Assembly: GCA_016464825.1 (NCBI GenBank)
Contig: JAEKNQ010000006.1
Location: 1-64,000, forward strand
Reading direction: 5' to 3'
Length of the DNA: 64,000 bases
Source: Candidatus Dormiibacter inghamiae
GTDB taxonomy: Bacteria > Chloroflexota > Dormibacteria > Dormibacterales > Dormibacteraceae
In this document: in pieces, positions 17,062 to 27,293 of the stretch
Layout of the letters: every line of letters begins with the position of its first letter
How positions within the stretch are numbered: the first letter of the stretch is position 1
Notes under the pieces: model-generated
The model's input: only the letters and a program-made list of their open reading frames with translations
The model's database searches: none
Told to the model about the DNA's origin: nothing
Program-made: the position numbers and the translations under genes

Positions 17062-17117
17062 ATCGGACTAACGACCGACAACGTCAAGTCAGCCTCACGG
17101 AGGTTCGGACCATGACA

Positions 17118-17717
17118 CTAGCCGGCCCCACACATGGCGAGGAAGTTGGCATAGATCTGGAGGCCGTTGGCGCCACTCTTCTCGGGGTGAAACTGGGTTC
17201 CCTGCACATTCAGCCGGCCGGCCGCGGCTGCGCGCGTGTGGTGGGCCGCCGCGATCGCGTCGGGCGAGGCTTCCGGCGTGTAGGAGTGAACGAAGTAGAA
17301 GTAGGAGTCGTCGGCCACCCCGGCGAGCAGCGGCGACCACTCCAGTTGCCGAAGGCGGCACCAACCGGTGACGGGCAGATGCTCAGCTCGCGAGACCTCG
17401 ACGACCTCACCGCGGAGCAGGCCCAGGCCCTGGTGGCGGCCGTGCTCAGCCGACTGCTCGAAGAGCAGCTGGTAGCCCAGGCAGACCCCCAGCAGCGGCT
17501 TGCCCTTGCGCGCCAGCTCAACCAGGCCGCGGCCCAGGTTGCCGCTCTCCAGGTTGCGTAGAGCAGCGGCGAACGCGCCGACGCCGGGCAGCACTAAGCC
17601 TTCACTCCGGACAAGCTCGTCATGGTCGGCGGTGAGCTGCGGCCGGGCACCCTGGCTGGCGAGCGCTCGCGCCACCGAGCGCACGTTGCCCAGGCCGTAG
17701 TCGACGATCGCGATCAT
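17118..17717 (-). CDS. hisH: Imidazole glycerol-phosphate synthase, glutaminase subunit
   Basis: 199-residue class I glutamine amidotransferase that feeds ammonia to HisF. The start is IAIVDYGLGNVRS, typical of the family. The nucleophile cysteine is in GVCLGYQLLF (about 82-91), and the His-Glu pair lies in FHPEKSG (about 181). The ATG at 17717 follows the hisB stop by 19 bases. In most operons of this type hisA follows hisH; here a repeat element and then hisF follow. Confidence 0.95.
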   Translation of the reverse strand: MIAIVDYGLGNVRSVARALASQGARPQLTADHDELVRSEGLVLPGVGAFAAALRNLESGNLGRGLVELARKGKPLLGVCLGYQLLFEQSAEHGRHQGLGLLRGEVVEVSRAEHLPVTGWCRLRQLEWSPLLAGVADDSYFYFVHSYTPEASPDAIAAAHHTRAAAAGRLNVQGTQFHPEKSGANGLQIYANFLAMCGAG

Positions 17718-17736
17718 CCGGAGGCCCCGCGTCCGC

Positions 17737-18336
17737 TCAACCCAGCAACCCCTTGGAGGAGGGCGTCCCCGCGCCGCCTTCTTGCGCGACAGCCTGACGC
17801 AGCGCCAAACCCAGGGCTTTGAAGGCGGCCTCGGCGACATGGTGCCGGTTGTGGCCGCGGATGCAGTCGACGTGGATGGTCGCTCCGGCGTGGATCGAGA
17901 AGGCGCGCCACCACTCCTCGATGGTTTCCGATTCCAGGCTGCCGATCCGGCCCCGCAGACCGAGGCCGTAGGCAAGATAAGGACGCCTGCCCAGATCCAG
18001 CACCACCCGCGCCAGCGCGTCATCGAGCGGCGCGTAGGCAGAGCTGAATCTCACTATGCCCGCCCGATCGCCAAGGGCCTGGGAGATGGCCTCGCCCAGG
18101 ACGATGCCGGCATCCTCCAGGAGATGGTGCGGATCCACTTGGATGTCACCTTTGCCCAGCAGCCGGAGATGGAAGCAGCCATAGCGCCCTGTCTGCTCCA
18201 GCATGTGGTCAAGGAACGGCACCCCAGTGCTGATCTCGAGCTCCGGCGCGGCGCCGGCGGCCTGGGCCGGCAGCCTGATCTCGCAGCGCAGCTGCGTCTC
18301 GTGTGAATTGCGCTCGCAGCTGCCGAGTCTCTCCAC
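17737..18336 (-). CDS. hisB: Imidazoleglycerol-phosphate dehydratase
   Basis: 199-residue monofunctional dehydratase (no phosphatase domain). Manganese-binding histidine clusters are visible as FLDHMLEQTGRYG (about 41-53), DPHHLLEDAGI (about 68-78) and RGHNRHHVAEA in the C-terminal half, the paired HHxxE-type motifs of the family. The GTG start shares one base with the hisD stop (TAGTG). The histidinol-phosphate phosphatase needed later is not in the window. Confidence 0.95.
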   Translation of the reverse strand: MERLGSCERNSHETQLRCEIRLPAQAAGAAPELEISTGVPFLDHMLEQTGRYGCFHLRLLGKGDIQVDPHHLLEDAGIVLGEAISQALGDRAGIVRFSSAYAPLDDALARVVLDLGRRPYLAYGLGLRGRIGSLESETIEEWWRAFSIHAGATIHVDCIRGHNRHHVAEAAFKALGLALRQAVAQEGGAGTPSSKGLLG

Positions 18337-19613
18337 TACTCCTCCTCGGTCCTCAGGGCGATGGCGTGCGCGTGGGCCGTCAGGCCCTCCAGCCGCGCCA
18401 GCGTCCGGGCCGGCCCCTCCAGCGTTCGGAACTGCGCCTCGTTCAAGCGGGCGACGCTCGTCCGCTTGAGGAAGGTGTACACGCCCAGCGGCGACGAGTG
18501 GCGCGCGGAGCCGGCGGTGGGCAGCGTGTGGTTGGTGCCGATGACGTAGTCGCCGAGGGAGACAGGGCTCAGCGACCCGACGAACACTGCGCCGGCGTTC
18601 TCAACGCGCGCCAGCAGAGGCTCCGGATCTGCGGCAAGTATCTGCAAATGCTCCGGAGCGAATTCGTTGGCCAGCTCGACCGACTCCTCCAAAGAGGTTG
18701 TCAGCACGATCGCGCTTCTGCCGGCTGCTACCACGTCGGCGCGCTCCAGGCTCACCTGCAGCTCGCTGAACGCCTCCTCCACGGCGTCGGCAAGAGCCGC
18801 CGAATCGGTCAACAGCACCGCCCAGGCCAGAGGGTCGTGTTCCAGCTGTGACGCGAGATCCGCCGCCACCAGCGTGGCGTCGGCCTGGCCGTCAGCTATC
18901 ACCAGGATCTCAGTCGGACCAGCCACACCGTCCACGCCGACCGTCCCGAACACCTCCCGCTTGGCCAGCGCTACGTAAATGTTCCCGGGACCGGCTATGA
19001 CGTCCACCGCCTGCACAGTCTCACTGCCGTAGGCCAAGGCCGCGATGGCCTGGGCGCCGCCCAAACGGTAGACGCTGTCCACCCCGGCCAGCACGGCGGC
19101 AGCGAGGATTGCGTCAGGCACCCTGCCGTCCGCGTTCGGCGGGGTGGCGAGCGCGACGTGTTGGACCCCTGCCACCCTGGCCGGGATGCCGGCCATCAGC
19201 ACAGTCGAGGGATAGGCGGCACGGCCGCCGGGCGCGTAGAGGCCCGCTCGCCGCACTGGCCGGGTGAGCAGCTGCAACCCGTCAGGGCCTTCCACATCGG
19301 CGTAGGTCTGGGCGGCGTGGAAGGCGCGAATGCGCTGCGCCGCGAACTCCAGGGCAGCCAGCTGGTCGGCCGGAAGACGCTCGGCGGCCAGCTGCATCTC
19401 TGCCTGGGACACCGCCCAGGACTCACCCGGCGGAGGGGCCCAGCCGTCGAAGCGACTGCTGTATTCCACCAGAGCGGCATCGCCGCGCAGAGCCACCGCC
19501 CTGACGATGGCAGCCACACTCTCCCTCTGCTCGTCGGTGCCGCCCAGGTTCAGCCGTCGGGCCAGGCCCAGCTCTCGCCGCCAACGAGGCGCGTCGAACC
19601 GGCGCAGCGGCAT
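18336..19613 (-). CDS. hisD: Histidinol dehydrogenase
   Basis: 425-residue zinc- and NAD-dependent enzyme for the last two oxidations of histidine synthesis. The signature region has IAGPGNIYVALAKREVFG and AGPTEILVIAD (about 210-245). Further zinc and active-site residues are expected in EFAPEHLQIL (about 330) and TNHTLPTAGSARHSSPLGV (about 370). The ATG at 19613 shares one base with the hisG stop (TGATG). Length and motifs are normal. Confidence 0.95.
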   Translation of the reverse strand: MPLRRFDAPRWRRELGLARRLNLGGTDEQRESVAAIVRAVALRGDAALVEYSSRFDGWAPPPGESWAVSQAEMQLAAERLPADQLAALEFAAQRIRAFHAAQTYADVEGPDGLQLLTRPVRRAGLYAPGGRAAYPSTVLMAGIPARVAGVQHVALATPPNADGRVPDAILAAAVLAGVDSVYRLGGAQAIAALAYGSETVQAVDVIAGPGNIYVALAKREVFGTVGVDGVAGPTEILVIADGQADATLVAADLASQLEHDPLAWAVLLTDSAALADAVEEAFSELQVSLERADVVAAGRSAIVLTTSLEESVELANEFAPEHLQILAADPEPLLARVENAGAVFVGSLSPVSLGDYVIGTNHTLPTAGSARHSSPLGVYTFLKRTSVARLNEAQFRTLEGPARTLARLEGLTAHAHAIALRTEEE

Positions 19614-20242
19614 CAGGCGTCCACGCTCTGGCGAAGCCGGGTGACGAGTCCCTGAACTGTCTCGCTGCGGGTTTTGAGCGACGCCTGATTGGCTATCAGT
19701 CGGGCGCTGGACCGACCTACCATCGCCACGACCCGCAGCTTGTTCTCGCGCAGGGTGCGGCCGGTCTGAGTCAGATCCACTATGCCGTGAACCAGCCCCA
19801 GGAGTGGCGCCAGCTCGATCGAGCCGTGGAGGTGGACCAGGTCCACAACCTGGCCCAGTCGCTGCATGAACCGCTGGGTGGCCAGGGGATACTTCGTAGC
19901 CAGGCGCAGCGTGGGCGGCCACGTCTCCGGCGCGGCCAGCGGCGAGGCTTCCGGCACCGCCACTATCATGCTGCAGGCGCCAAAGCCGAGGTCCACCAGC
20001 TCGTAGTGACCGCCCGGCGCCTCCCAGAGCTGGTCCTTGCCCGCTATGCCGAGGTCAGCCGCGCCGTGGTTCACGTAGGCAGCCACGTCCGCTGGACGAA
20101 CCAGAACGCAGCGAAGTCCCGCCTTCTCCACCAGCAGCTTGCGGCCCAGCTCGGCGCGGTTCAGGTCGACCACACCTGCTCGCCGCAGCAGCCCCAGCGA
20201 GTCGTCCAGAAGGGTGCCTGTCGGGATTGCGAGCGTGATCAC
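19613..20242 (-). CDS. hisG: ATP phosphoribosyltransferase, short form
   Basis: 209-residue catalytic subunit of the first, committed step of histidine synthesis. It lacks the C-terminal histidine-binding domain of long HisG, so it needs HisZ, which is encoded directly upstream. It starts with LAIPTGTLLDDSLGLL. The PRPP loop region is near VDLTQTGRTLREN (about 155-167). The GTG start overlaps the hisZ stop (GTGA). Confidence 0.95.
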   Translation of the reverse strand: MITLAIPTGTLLDDSLGLLRRAGVVDLNRAELGRKLLVEKAGLRCVLVRPADVAAYVNHGAADLGIAGKDQLWEAPGGHYELVDLGFGACSMIVAVPEASPLAAPETWPPTLRLATKYPLATQRFMQRLGQVVDLVHLHGSIELAPLLGLVHGIVDLTQTGRTLRENKLRVVAMVGRSSARLIANQASLKTRSETVQGLVTRLRQSVDA

Positions 20243-21423
20243 CGGGCGCTCCTCTCCGCCAGCTGCGCCACTGCCTCGGCCAGGGACAGGCGGTGCCAGC
20301 CCCTGTCCAGGCCAACCGCTATCTGCCCTCCCTCGTTGACATGGCAGTAGCCGCGAGCGCCCAGACCGGTCGCCCAGCTGCGCGCCGTCGCCAACGCCCG
20401 AGGCTCAGTGCTGACGACTGTTCGCAGACCGAAGCCCCGCAGTGCCTGGCCGAGGCGAAGGGCGATCTCCAAACCGCCCTGGCTCCAGGCGATCGCAGCC
20501 TCCAGGAACACAGGATCAGGTTGGATGCCTGCGCGCTGCAGGGCCTCACTCACCCGGTCCAGGTGGATCACGAATCCGGTGGCGGGAGCCGGACGTCCGA
20601 ACCGCGCCAGCAGAGTGTCGTAGCGACCCCCCTGGGCGAGCGGCCTGCCGAGGTCGGGTCCATAGCCCTCGAAGGTGATGCCTGTGTAGTAGTCAAAGTC
20701 GCGGATCGCGCCCAGGTCCAGCGAGACCTGCGCTTCCAGACCGTGCAGAGCCAGCAGCTCGTGCACCCGGCGAAGCTCTGAGAGCGCGGCGTCGGAACGC
20801 CGGTTACGGACTAGGCCGGCGGCAGCGTTCAAGATCTCCGGACCACCTCGCAGTGCTGGGAAGCGCAGCAGTAGCTGGTGCTCCTCACGCCGGAGCGGAG
20901 TTTCGTTCAGGATCGCTTCCAGGCCCACGAAGTCCCGGGCGACGAGCTGCGCCTTGACCGCCGCCTTGGCTGTCTCGGGCAGCTTCAGCCCCTCTAGTAG
21001 CCCCATAAAGAAGCCTGAGTGACCTACGTCGACCTGGTAGCGCCGGAGGCCCGCGGCCGCCAGCGCCTGAACAGCCAGGGCGATCACCTCGGAGTCGGCA
21101 AGTGGGCCCGATGCGCCTATCAACTCCGCTCCCACCTGCTGAGTCTCACGCTGTCGGCTAAAACCTTCTGGGTGGTTGCTCAGCACTGGCCCGGCGTAGC
21201 AGAGACGCAGGGGTAGGGGCGCTCCGCGGAGCTTGCCGGCCACCAGACGCGCCACCGGTACGGTGCGCTCGGAGACCAGGCCCAGGACCGACCCATCCTG
21301 GTCGACCAGCTTGAAGAGGCGCCGGCGCTCCTCGTCGTCCAAGCCCAGCGCAAGCAGGTCGACGCGCTCCAAGGAAGGCGTCACGACGTAGCGGTAGCCC
21401 CAGCGGCGCATCTCCGCCAGCAC
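20239..21423 (-). CDS. hisZ: ATP phosphoribosyltransferase regulatory subunit HisZ
   Basis: HisRS-like paralogue that pairs with short HisG; about 394 residues from the first GTG. Motif 2-like LCYAGPVLSNHPEGFSRQRE (about 75) and the motif with YYTGITFEGY (about 238) identify it. Catalytic tRNA-charging residues are not required. Conserved N-terminal sequence IPGLSDLLPETAEA continues in frame upstream of 21423 with no ATG, GTG or TTG. The real start is therefore probably a rare codon near 21477-21525, for example the CTG at 21477 or an ATT at 21486. A GGAGG is at 21531-21527. Confidence 0.9.
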   Translation of the reverse strand: MLAEMRRWGYRYVVTPSLERVDLLALGLDDEERRRLFKLVDQDGSVLGLVSERTVPVARLVAGKLRGAPLPLRLCYAGPVLSNHPEGFSRQRETQQVGAELIGASGPLADSEVIALAVQALAAAGLRRYQVDVGHSGFFMGLLEGLKLPETAKAAVKAQLVARDFVGLEAILNETPLRREEHQLLLRFPALRGGPEILNAAAGLVRNRRSDAALSELRRVHELLALHGLEAQVSLDLGAIRDFDYYTGITFEGYGPDLGRPLAQGGRYDTLLARFGRPAPATGFVIHLDRVSEALQRAGIQPDPVFLEAAIAWSQGGLEIALRLGQALRGFGLRTVVSTEPRALATARSWATGLGARGYCHVNEGGQIAVGLDRGWHRLSLAEAVAQLAERSAR

Positions 21424-21552
21424 GGCCTCCTGGCTGCGGCGGGTGGCCTCCGCCGTCTCGGGCAGCAGGTCGCTCAGGCCTGGAATGTCGCGGCGGCTGA
21501 GCGGACTAGACGGCCTGGTGAAGAGACCTCCGACTATTGGGCACCAGGCAAC

Positions 21553-22398
21553 CTACTCCTCGTCCTCGTCGTCGGCCTCGCCTTCCGCGTCGTCGTCGTC
21601 GTCGACCACCTCATGCATGCCTTCGTCTTCCTCCAATTCCGCCTCGCTGCCGGCGACCAAGTCATCGCTCTCCTCGTCGTCGAGGACGAAGGCGTCAGCG
21701 TCGCGGTTGATAAGACTCTCCCGGGTGTAGGGACGAAATTCGGTCTCCCGCTTGCGAACCATCGGGAAGCTGGGCTTGCCCATGAACTTGGGATCCTGGT
21801 AGGTCTCGCGCAGGATCACCTTGACAGTGCTGCCGTCGCAGGACATGATCCCCACCTGATAGCGGTTGCCGCCCTGGATGAACTTCAGCAACCGGCGGGC
21901 GAGCTTGGCCTCCAGACTGCCGACGCGGACGCCGCGCACTGTATCGACCTCCACCCCGTCCCCCTCGACGCGAAGCTCGGCCACGTCCCCCGGGACCACC
22001 TTCGAGCAGACGTCGCCCGCCGCCGCCTTGAGCGTGGTGACAACAGTCTTGCCCATCTCCTCCACGAAGAGGCTCAAGTCGACCTTCACTGTTCCGCCCT
22101 TCAGAGCCTGCTTGGCGCTCATCAGGCCCTTCAGCTTCTCGGCGTTCTTGCGGGCGACCGGGTTCATGGGGTTGAGCTTCAGAGCCGACTCATAGGCCTC
22201 CCGCGCATCCTTCAGCTTGCCGAGCTCAGTCAGGGCCTTGCCCAGCCGGTTGTAGGCGCTCTCGTCGGGGCCGTAGGCGTCGACCAGCTCGCGGTTCAGG
22301 TCCGCTGCCTCTTCCCAGCGCGCGTCCACGGCGCACTGGACTGCCTGGTCCACAAAGACTGACTTCGACTTGGCTGGCTCTTTGGTCTGAGTGCTCAA
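21553..22398 (-). CDS. TPR protein with acidic C-terminal tail
   Basis: 281 residues, function unknown. Residues ~20-100 form about two tetratricopeptide repeats (AYNRLGKALTELGKLKDAR then AYESALKLNPMNPVARK). A central ~110-residue beta-rich segment contains CSKVVPGDVAELRVEGD and YQVGIMSCDGSTVKVILR. The last ~55 residues are strongly acidic (runs of Asp/Glu), hinting at binding to a basic partner. No signal peptide. The TTG at 22398 has GGAG 8 bases upstream. It is immediately upstream of hisZ and probably cotranscribed with the his operon. Confidence 0.75.
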   Translation of the reverse strand: MSTQTKEPAKSKSVFVDQAVQCAVDARWEEAADLNRELVDAYGPDESAYNRLGKALTELGKLKDAREAYESALKLNPMNPVARKNAEKLKGLMSAKQALKGGTVKVDLSLFVEEMGKTVVTTLKAAAGDVCSKVVPGDVAELRVEGDGVEVDTVRGVRVGSLEAKLARRLLKFIQGGNRYQVGIMSCDGSTVKVILRETYQDPKFMGKPSFPMVRKRETEFRPYTRESLINRDADAFVLDDEESDDLVAGSEAELEEDEGMHEVVDDDDDAEGEADDEDEE

Positions 22399-22535
22399 CG
22401 GGCGCGCTCCAACTGCTGCTTCAGGATCATGGCGAAGCGGGTGCGCTGCGCCGGACTGCCCAGTATAAGTGGACCGGGGCTCGCCCATCGGTGGCTCCGG
22501 GGCTGAGCACGCGTGCGCCTCCGCATACGGACGAC

Positions 22536-22565
22536 TTGACAGAGGGACTCCGGCTGAGCAGTATT
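22536..22565 (+). promoter_or_regulatory. Candidate promoter for the branched-chain amino-acid transporter operon
   Basis: A perfect TTGACA (22536-22541) is followed after 18 bases by AGTATT (22560-22565), a weak -10. It lies about 135 bases before the ATG at 22701. The rest of the 22399-22700 gap holds GC-rich sequence without a gene; I see no leader peptide or riboswitch in it. Confidence 0.35.
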
Positions 22566-22700
22566 GGCGTCGGAGTACTATGCACGTCCTACGGGGCGGG
22601 CTTTTCCCCCGTCGGCGCACTCTCGCCCCGGACATCCGCCCGGGAAGAGGACGAGGGAAGGTAACCAGATTGCTTCAGAGGTTTCTGAAGGGAGAAGTGA

Positions 22701-24020
22701 ATGACGAGACTGAAAGGTCTGAGAACGGCCGCCGTCGTGTTTGCGGCCAGCCTGGCCGCGGCAGCCTGCGGCGGCGGCGGCGGTGGCAGCAGTACTACAG
22801 CTGACAAGGGTGAGATCCACATTGGCGTAGAGATGCCGCTGTCAGGCACTGAGAGCACCCAGGGTCAACCAATCCTGAAGGGCGTCCAGTACGCAGCTCA
22901 GCGAGCCGGCAAGGTCAAGGGCTTCACCATCAAGGTGATCCCCTTCGACGATGCTGTGAACGGCGTGCACGACCCTCAGAAAGGCGCCCAGAACGTGCAG
23001 GCGATGGTCGGCGATACCAAGCTGCTTGGCTTCGTGGGCCCGCTGAATTCAAACGTGGCCAAGACAGAGATCCCCATCGCGGCCGACGCGAGCCTGACGA
23101 TGATCAGCCCTGCCAACACAGGCGTCTGCCTGACCAAGGACAGCGCTGACTCGCGCTTCCCCTACGACGCGGGCTGTGGCGGCCTGAACAAGCAGCTTCG
23201 CAAGAGCAATCCCAACAACTACTTCCGCGTTGTAACCACTGACGACTATCAGGGCCCGGCGATGGCTGACTACTTCCTCCAGGTTCTGAAGATCCAGAAG
23301 GTAGGGGTCGCCTCTGACAACCAGACCTACGGCAAGGGCATAGCTGATGCCTTCACCGCCGAGTTCAAGGCCAAGGGCGGCCAGGTAGTCGGCCCCCGCA
23401 ACGACTACGACCAGAACACGACTGACTTCAAGCCCTTCCTCACTGCCGCCAAGAACGCCGGCGCGCAGGGTATCTACGTCGGCGGCACGACAGGCACGAA
23501 GGTCTGCCAGGTCCGCGCCCAGATGAACGGCATCTTCGACCTCAGCGCTCCCTTCGGTGGCGGTGACGGCATAGTCCAGGACGGCGAGTGCGTCGGCCAG
23601 GCAGGCGCCTTCGCGCCGAACGTCTTCGCCTCGATCGCGGCAGTGGACCCTGTTCACGTTCCTTCCGCCAAGGCGGTTATCGACGGCTACAAGAAGGCCT
23701 ATCCCGATCCCAACGACTACACCGCTTACTCGATAGTGGCGACGGATGCCGGTGGCATCCTGATCAACGGCCTCAGCAAGGCGATCGACGACAACGGCGG
23801 CAACATGCCCAAGCGTGATGGTGTGCGCAAGGCGACCGCCTCCACCAAGAATTACCAGGGTGCCCTGGGCTCGACCAGCTTTGATGCAAACGGCGACACC
23901 AGCGTCAAGATCATCTCGATCTACAAGTACGACAGCCCCGACCCCAAGAAGGCTAACGACGAGCCCTGGGTCGCGCAGGAGAACTTCGGCGAAGACAAGC
24001 CGACTGTGAAGACGTCCTAG
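22701..24020 (+). CDS. livJ: Branched-chain amino-acid-type ABC transporter substrate-binding lipoprotein
   Basis: 439-residue type I periplasmic-binding protein (Leu/Ile/Val or related amide/urea class). The first 22 residues are a lipoprotein signal with lipobox AAAC at Cys23, followed by a Gly/Ser linker. GVEMPLSGTES (about 46) is the typical PLSG ligand-side motif. Internal cysteines near residues 140-155 are unusual for the class. The ligand cannot be fixed from sequence. It has a strong ribosome site (AGGGAGAAG). The permease and ATPase genes follow after a terminator-like hairpin. Confidence 0.9.
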   Translation: MTRLKGLRTAAVVFAASLAAAACGGGGGGSSTTADKGEIHIGVEMPLSGTESTQGQPILKGVQYAAQRAGKVKGFTIKVIPFDDAVNGVHDPQKGAQNVQAMVGDTKLLGFVGPLNSNVAKTEIPIAADASLTMISPANTGVCLTKDSADSRFPYDAGCGGLNKQLRKSNPNNYFRVVTTDDYQGPAMADYFLQVLKIQKVGVASDNQTYGKGIADAFTAEFKAKGGQVVGPRNDYDQNTTDFKPFLTAAKNAGAQGIYVGGTTGTKVCQVRAQMNGIFDLSAPFGGGDGIVQDGECVGQAGAFAPNVFASIAAVDPVHVPSAKAVIDGYKKAYPDPNDYTAYSIVATDAGGILINGLSKAIDDNGGNMPKRDGVRKATASTKNYQGALGSTSFDANGDTSVKIISIYKYDSPDPKKANDEPWVAQENFGEDKPTVKTS

Positions 24021-24040
24021 GTAGATAGGTCTTTCTCAGA

Positions 24041-24065
24041 GGGAGCCCCACTGTGGGGGCTCCCT
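24041..24065 (+). terminator. Hairpin after the substrate-binding protein gene
   Basis: GGGAGCCCC-(ACTGT)-GGGGGCTCCC is a strong stem 20 bases after the stop, followed by a pyrimidine stretch TCTTCTTCAT. It probably terminates or attenuates most transcripts, which would give more binding protein than permease. A smaller stem GGCGG-CATA-GCCGCC lies further on, shortly before the livH ribosome site. Confidence 0.7.
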
Positions 24066-24201
24066 CTTCTTCATAATGAGCAGCAGCTTTGGCGACCGCA
24101 GCAGGCGCTTATAAATGCACCTGGCTTCGCCTCTGGGGCGGGCTCGGCGGCTGGATTCTGTTCGGCGGCATAGCCGCCTTCATTAAGGAGCAGCACCTGA
24201 T

Positions 24202-25248
24202 TTGGCGACAGTCGCAGGCCCCCTGAAACAGACCCGGCTGGGCATATCGGGCCGGGTTGGCGGCTGGATCTTCTACGGCGTCCCGCTGGTGGCGTTCCTC
24301 GTCCTGATCCTGCCCCGGCTCGTCTTGAACCCCGGCTTCTTCCTACAGATCCTGGTGTTCGGGGTGACCGACGGTGCCGTGCTGGCCCTGATCGCCCTCG
24401 GCTACACCATGGTCTACGGGATCATCGAGCTGATCAACTTCGCCCACGGCGACATCTTCACCCTGGGTGGCTTCATCGGCGTCCTGATCTTCTCGCTCAT
24501 AGGCATAGTGCCGGGCAAGGACCTCAATCTGGGCTTCCTGACACTGTTCGTAGTGATTGGAGTCATGGCCGTGACGATGGCTATCAACGGCGGGATCAAC
24601 GTTCTCATCGAGCGCGTCGCCTACCGTCCGCTGCGGCATCAGCCGCGCCTGGCGCCGCTCATCACAGCGGTCGGCATGTCGTTCATCCTCGAGGGCCTCA
24701 TGTTCATCTGGAAAGGGCCCAACTTCATCCAGTCCCCCGACCTGCTGCCGGGCGGCCACTTCACAGTCCTCGCGGCAAACGTTGACTACAGGTCGATAGT
24801 TCTCATCGCAGCCGCCCTCGTCTTGGTGGTTCTGCTCACAGTCTTCATCGAACGCACCAAGCTGGGCAAGGCGATGCGGGCCACGGCTCAGGACCGCGAT
24901 GCGGCCCAGCTGATGGGCATCGACATCAACCGCACCATCTCCGCCACCTTCTTCATAGGCGCCGCCCTGGCAGCGGCGGGCGGCATTCTTTACGGCTTCT
25001 ACCTCCACAACTTCCGCTTCGACACAGGCTTCATCACCGGCCTCTTCGCTTTCACGGCAGCCGTGCTGGGCGGCATCGGCAATATTCGGGGCGCCGCCCT
25101 TGGCGCGCTTCTGATCGGGCTGATCCGCGCCTTCAACGACGGCTACGGACGCTCGGAATGGAGTGACGTGCTGATCTTCGCCATCCTGGTCTACGTGTTG
25201 GTCTTTCGGCCAACCGGCCTGCTCGGCATGCAGGTGCCAGAGAAATGA
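24202..25248 (+). CDS. livH: Branched-chain amino-acid ABC transporter permease LivH
   Basis: 348-residue inner-membrane permease with about eight to nine hydrophobic helices. It shows the family patterns ALIALGYTMVYGIIELINFAHG (helix 2) and an RATAQDRDAAQLMGID cytosolic loop (about 230-245) that contacts the ATPases. The TTG start has AAGGAG 11 bases upstream. It is the first of four tightly packed transport genes and forms the channel with LivM. Confidence 0.93.
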   Translation: MATVAGPLKQTRLGISGRVGGWIFYGVPLVAFLVLILPRLVLNPGFFLQILVFGVTDGAVLALIALGYTMVYGIIELINFAHGDIFTLGGFIGVLIFSLIGIVPGKDLNLGFLTLFVVIGVMAVTMAINGGINVLIERVAYRPLRHQPRLAPLITAVGMSFILEGLMFIWKGPNFIQSPDLLPGGHFTVLAANVDYRSIVLIAAALVLVVLLTVFIERTKLGKAMRATAQDRDAAQLMGIDINRTISATFFIGAALAAAGGILYGFYLHNFRFDTGFITGLFAFTAAVLGGIGNIRGAALGALLIGLIRAFNDGYGRSEWSDVLIFAILVYVLVFRPTGLLGMQVPEK

Positions 25249-26443
25249 GCCTTGCGGTCGCTGCTCGGCGGCGCTTCTCCAGCGTCGACTGGCGAGACCC
25301 GAACACCCTCACCTATGTGGGGCTGGGCTTCCTGGCGCTGATCTATCCGACCGTCGTCTACCTGATCAACCCCGACCAGGGGCCTGCCCTGGTCAGCCAG
25401 GCGGCCGACGCCGGGGTGTTCGTCGTGATGGCGCTCGGGCTCAACGTGGTGGTCGGTTTCGCCGGCCTGCTTGATTTGGGCTACGCAGCCTTCTTCGCCA
25501 TCGGGGCCTATACCTACGGCATGCTGGCCTCGGGTCAACTGGCGCTGAGCCCGATCGGCCATGAGGTCCACCTGCCCTTCTGGGTGCTGTTGTTCGTGGC
25601 AGTCCTGGTCGCGGCGACCTGTGGCGCGATCTTGGGCGCGCCAACGCTACGCCTCCGCGGCGACTACCTGGCCATAGTGACGCTCGGCTTCGGCGAGATA
25701 GTGCCGCGCGTATTCCGCAATTTGAGCCAGTTCACCGGCGGCGTGAACGCCATCTCCGCCATCGACGCTCCCGTCCTTCCTTTCTGGATCGACGGGCCCT
25801 GGGATGGGGGCGCCAGCTTCGCAGTGGTGCAGAACTTGAAGTTCACAGCCGGCGAGCCGACCGCCTACTACGTGCTGATGGTGCTGATCATCGTCGCTGT
25901 CGTGGTGGTGATCCGCAACGCACAGCGCTCCCGGATCGGCAGGGCCTGGATGGCCGTCCGCGAGGACGAGGTCGCCGCCGAGGCGATGGGCGTCAACACG
26001 GTGAACATCAAGCTCCTGGCGTTTGCCATCGGCGCCTCGGTATCAGGCTTTGCCGGTTGCTACTTCGGCGCCAAGCTGTCGACCGTGAGCCCTGAGAACT
26101 TCACGTTCCTGGTCTCCGTGACCATCCTGCTCATGGTCACCCTGGGCGGCATGGGCAACATTCCGGGCGCCATCGTGGGTGCGCTGGTGATCTACTTCGT
26201 GCAGTACAAGCTGCTCAGCGACCTTCCCCATTGGGTGGCCTCGGCAGCCTCGGCACTGAGCCTCAGCCAGCACGCCACCAACGTGGCCACTGACTACGCC
26301 ACGCGCCTCAACTTCGTGATCTTCGGCCTCATCCTGGCCGTCACCATGCTGCTCAGACCGCAGGGCTTGTTGCCCAGCCGGGTGAGAGCGCAGGAACTGC
26401 AGAGAGGTACCACCGACGAATCAGTGTTCGACGCCTCGGCGAC

Positions 26444-26447
<4 letters not shown>
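25245..26447 (+). CDS. livM: Branched-chain amino-acid ABC transporter permease LivM
   Basis: 400-residue second permease subunit. About ten hydrophobic segments. GLNVVVGFAGLLDLGYAAFFAIGAY (about 65-88) is the LivM signature, and GRAWMAVREDEVAAEAMGV (about 233-251) is the EAA-like cytosolic loop. Its ATG overlaps the livH stop (ATGA) and its stop overlaps livG. The C-terminal tail is hydrophilic. Confidence 0.93.
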
Positions 26448-27271
<824 letters not shown>

Positions 27272-27293
27272 TGTTCTCTGGCGTCGGACACTA

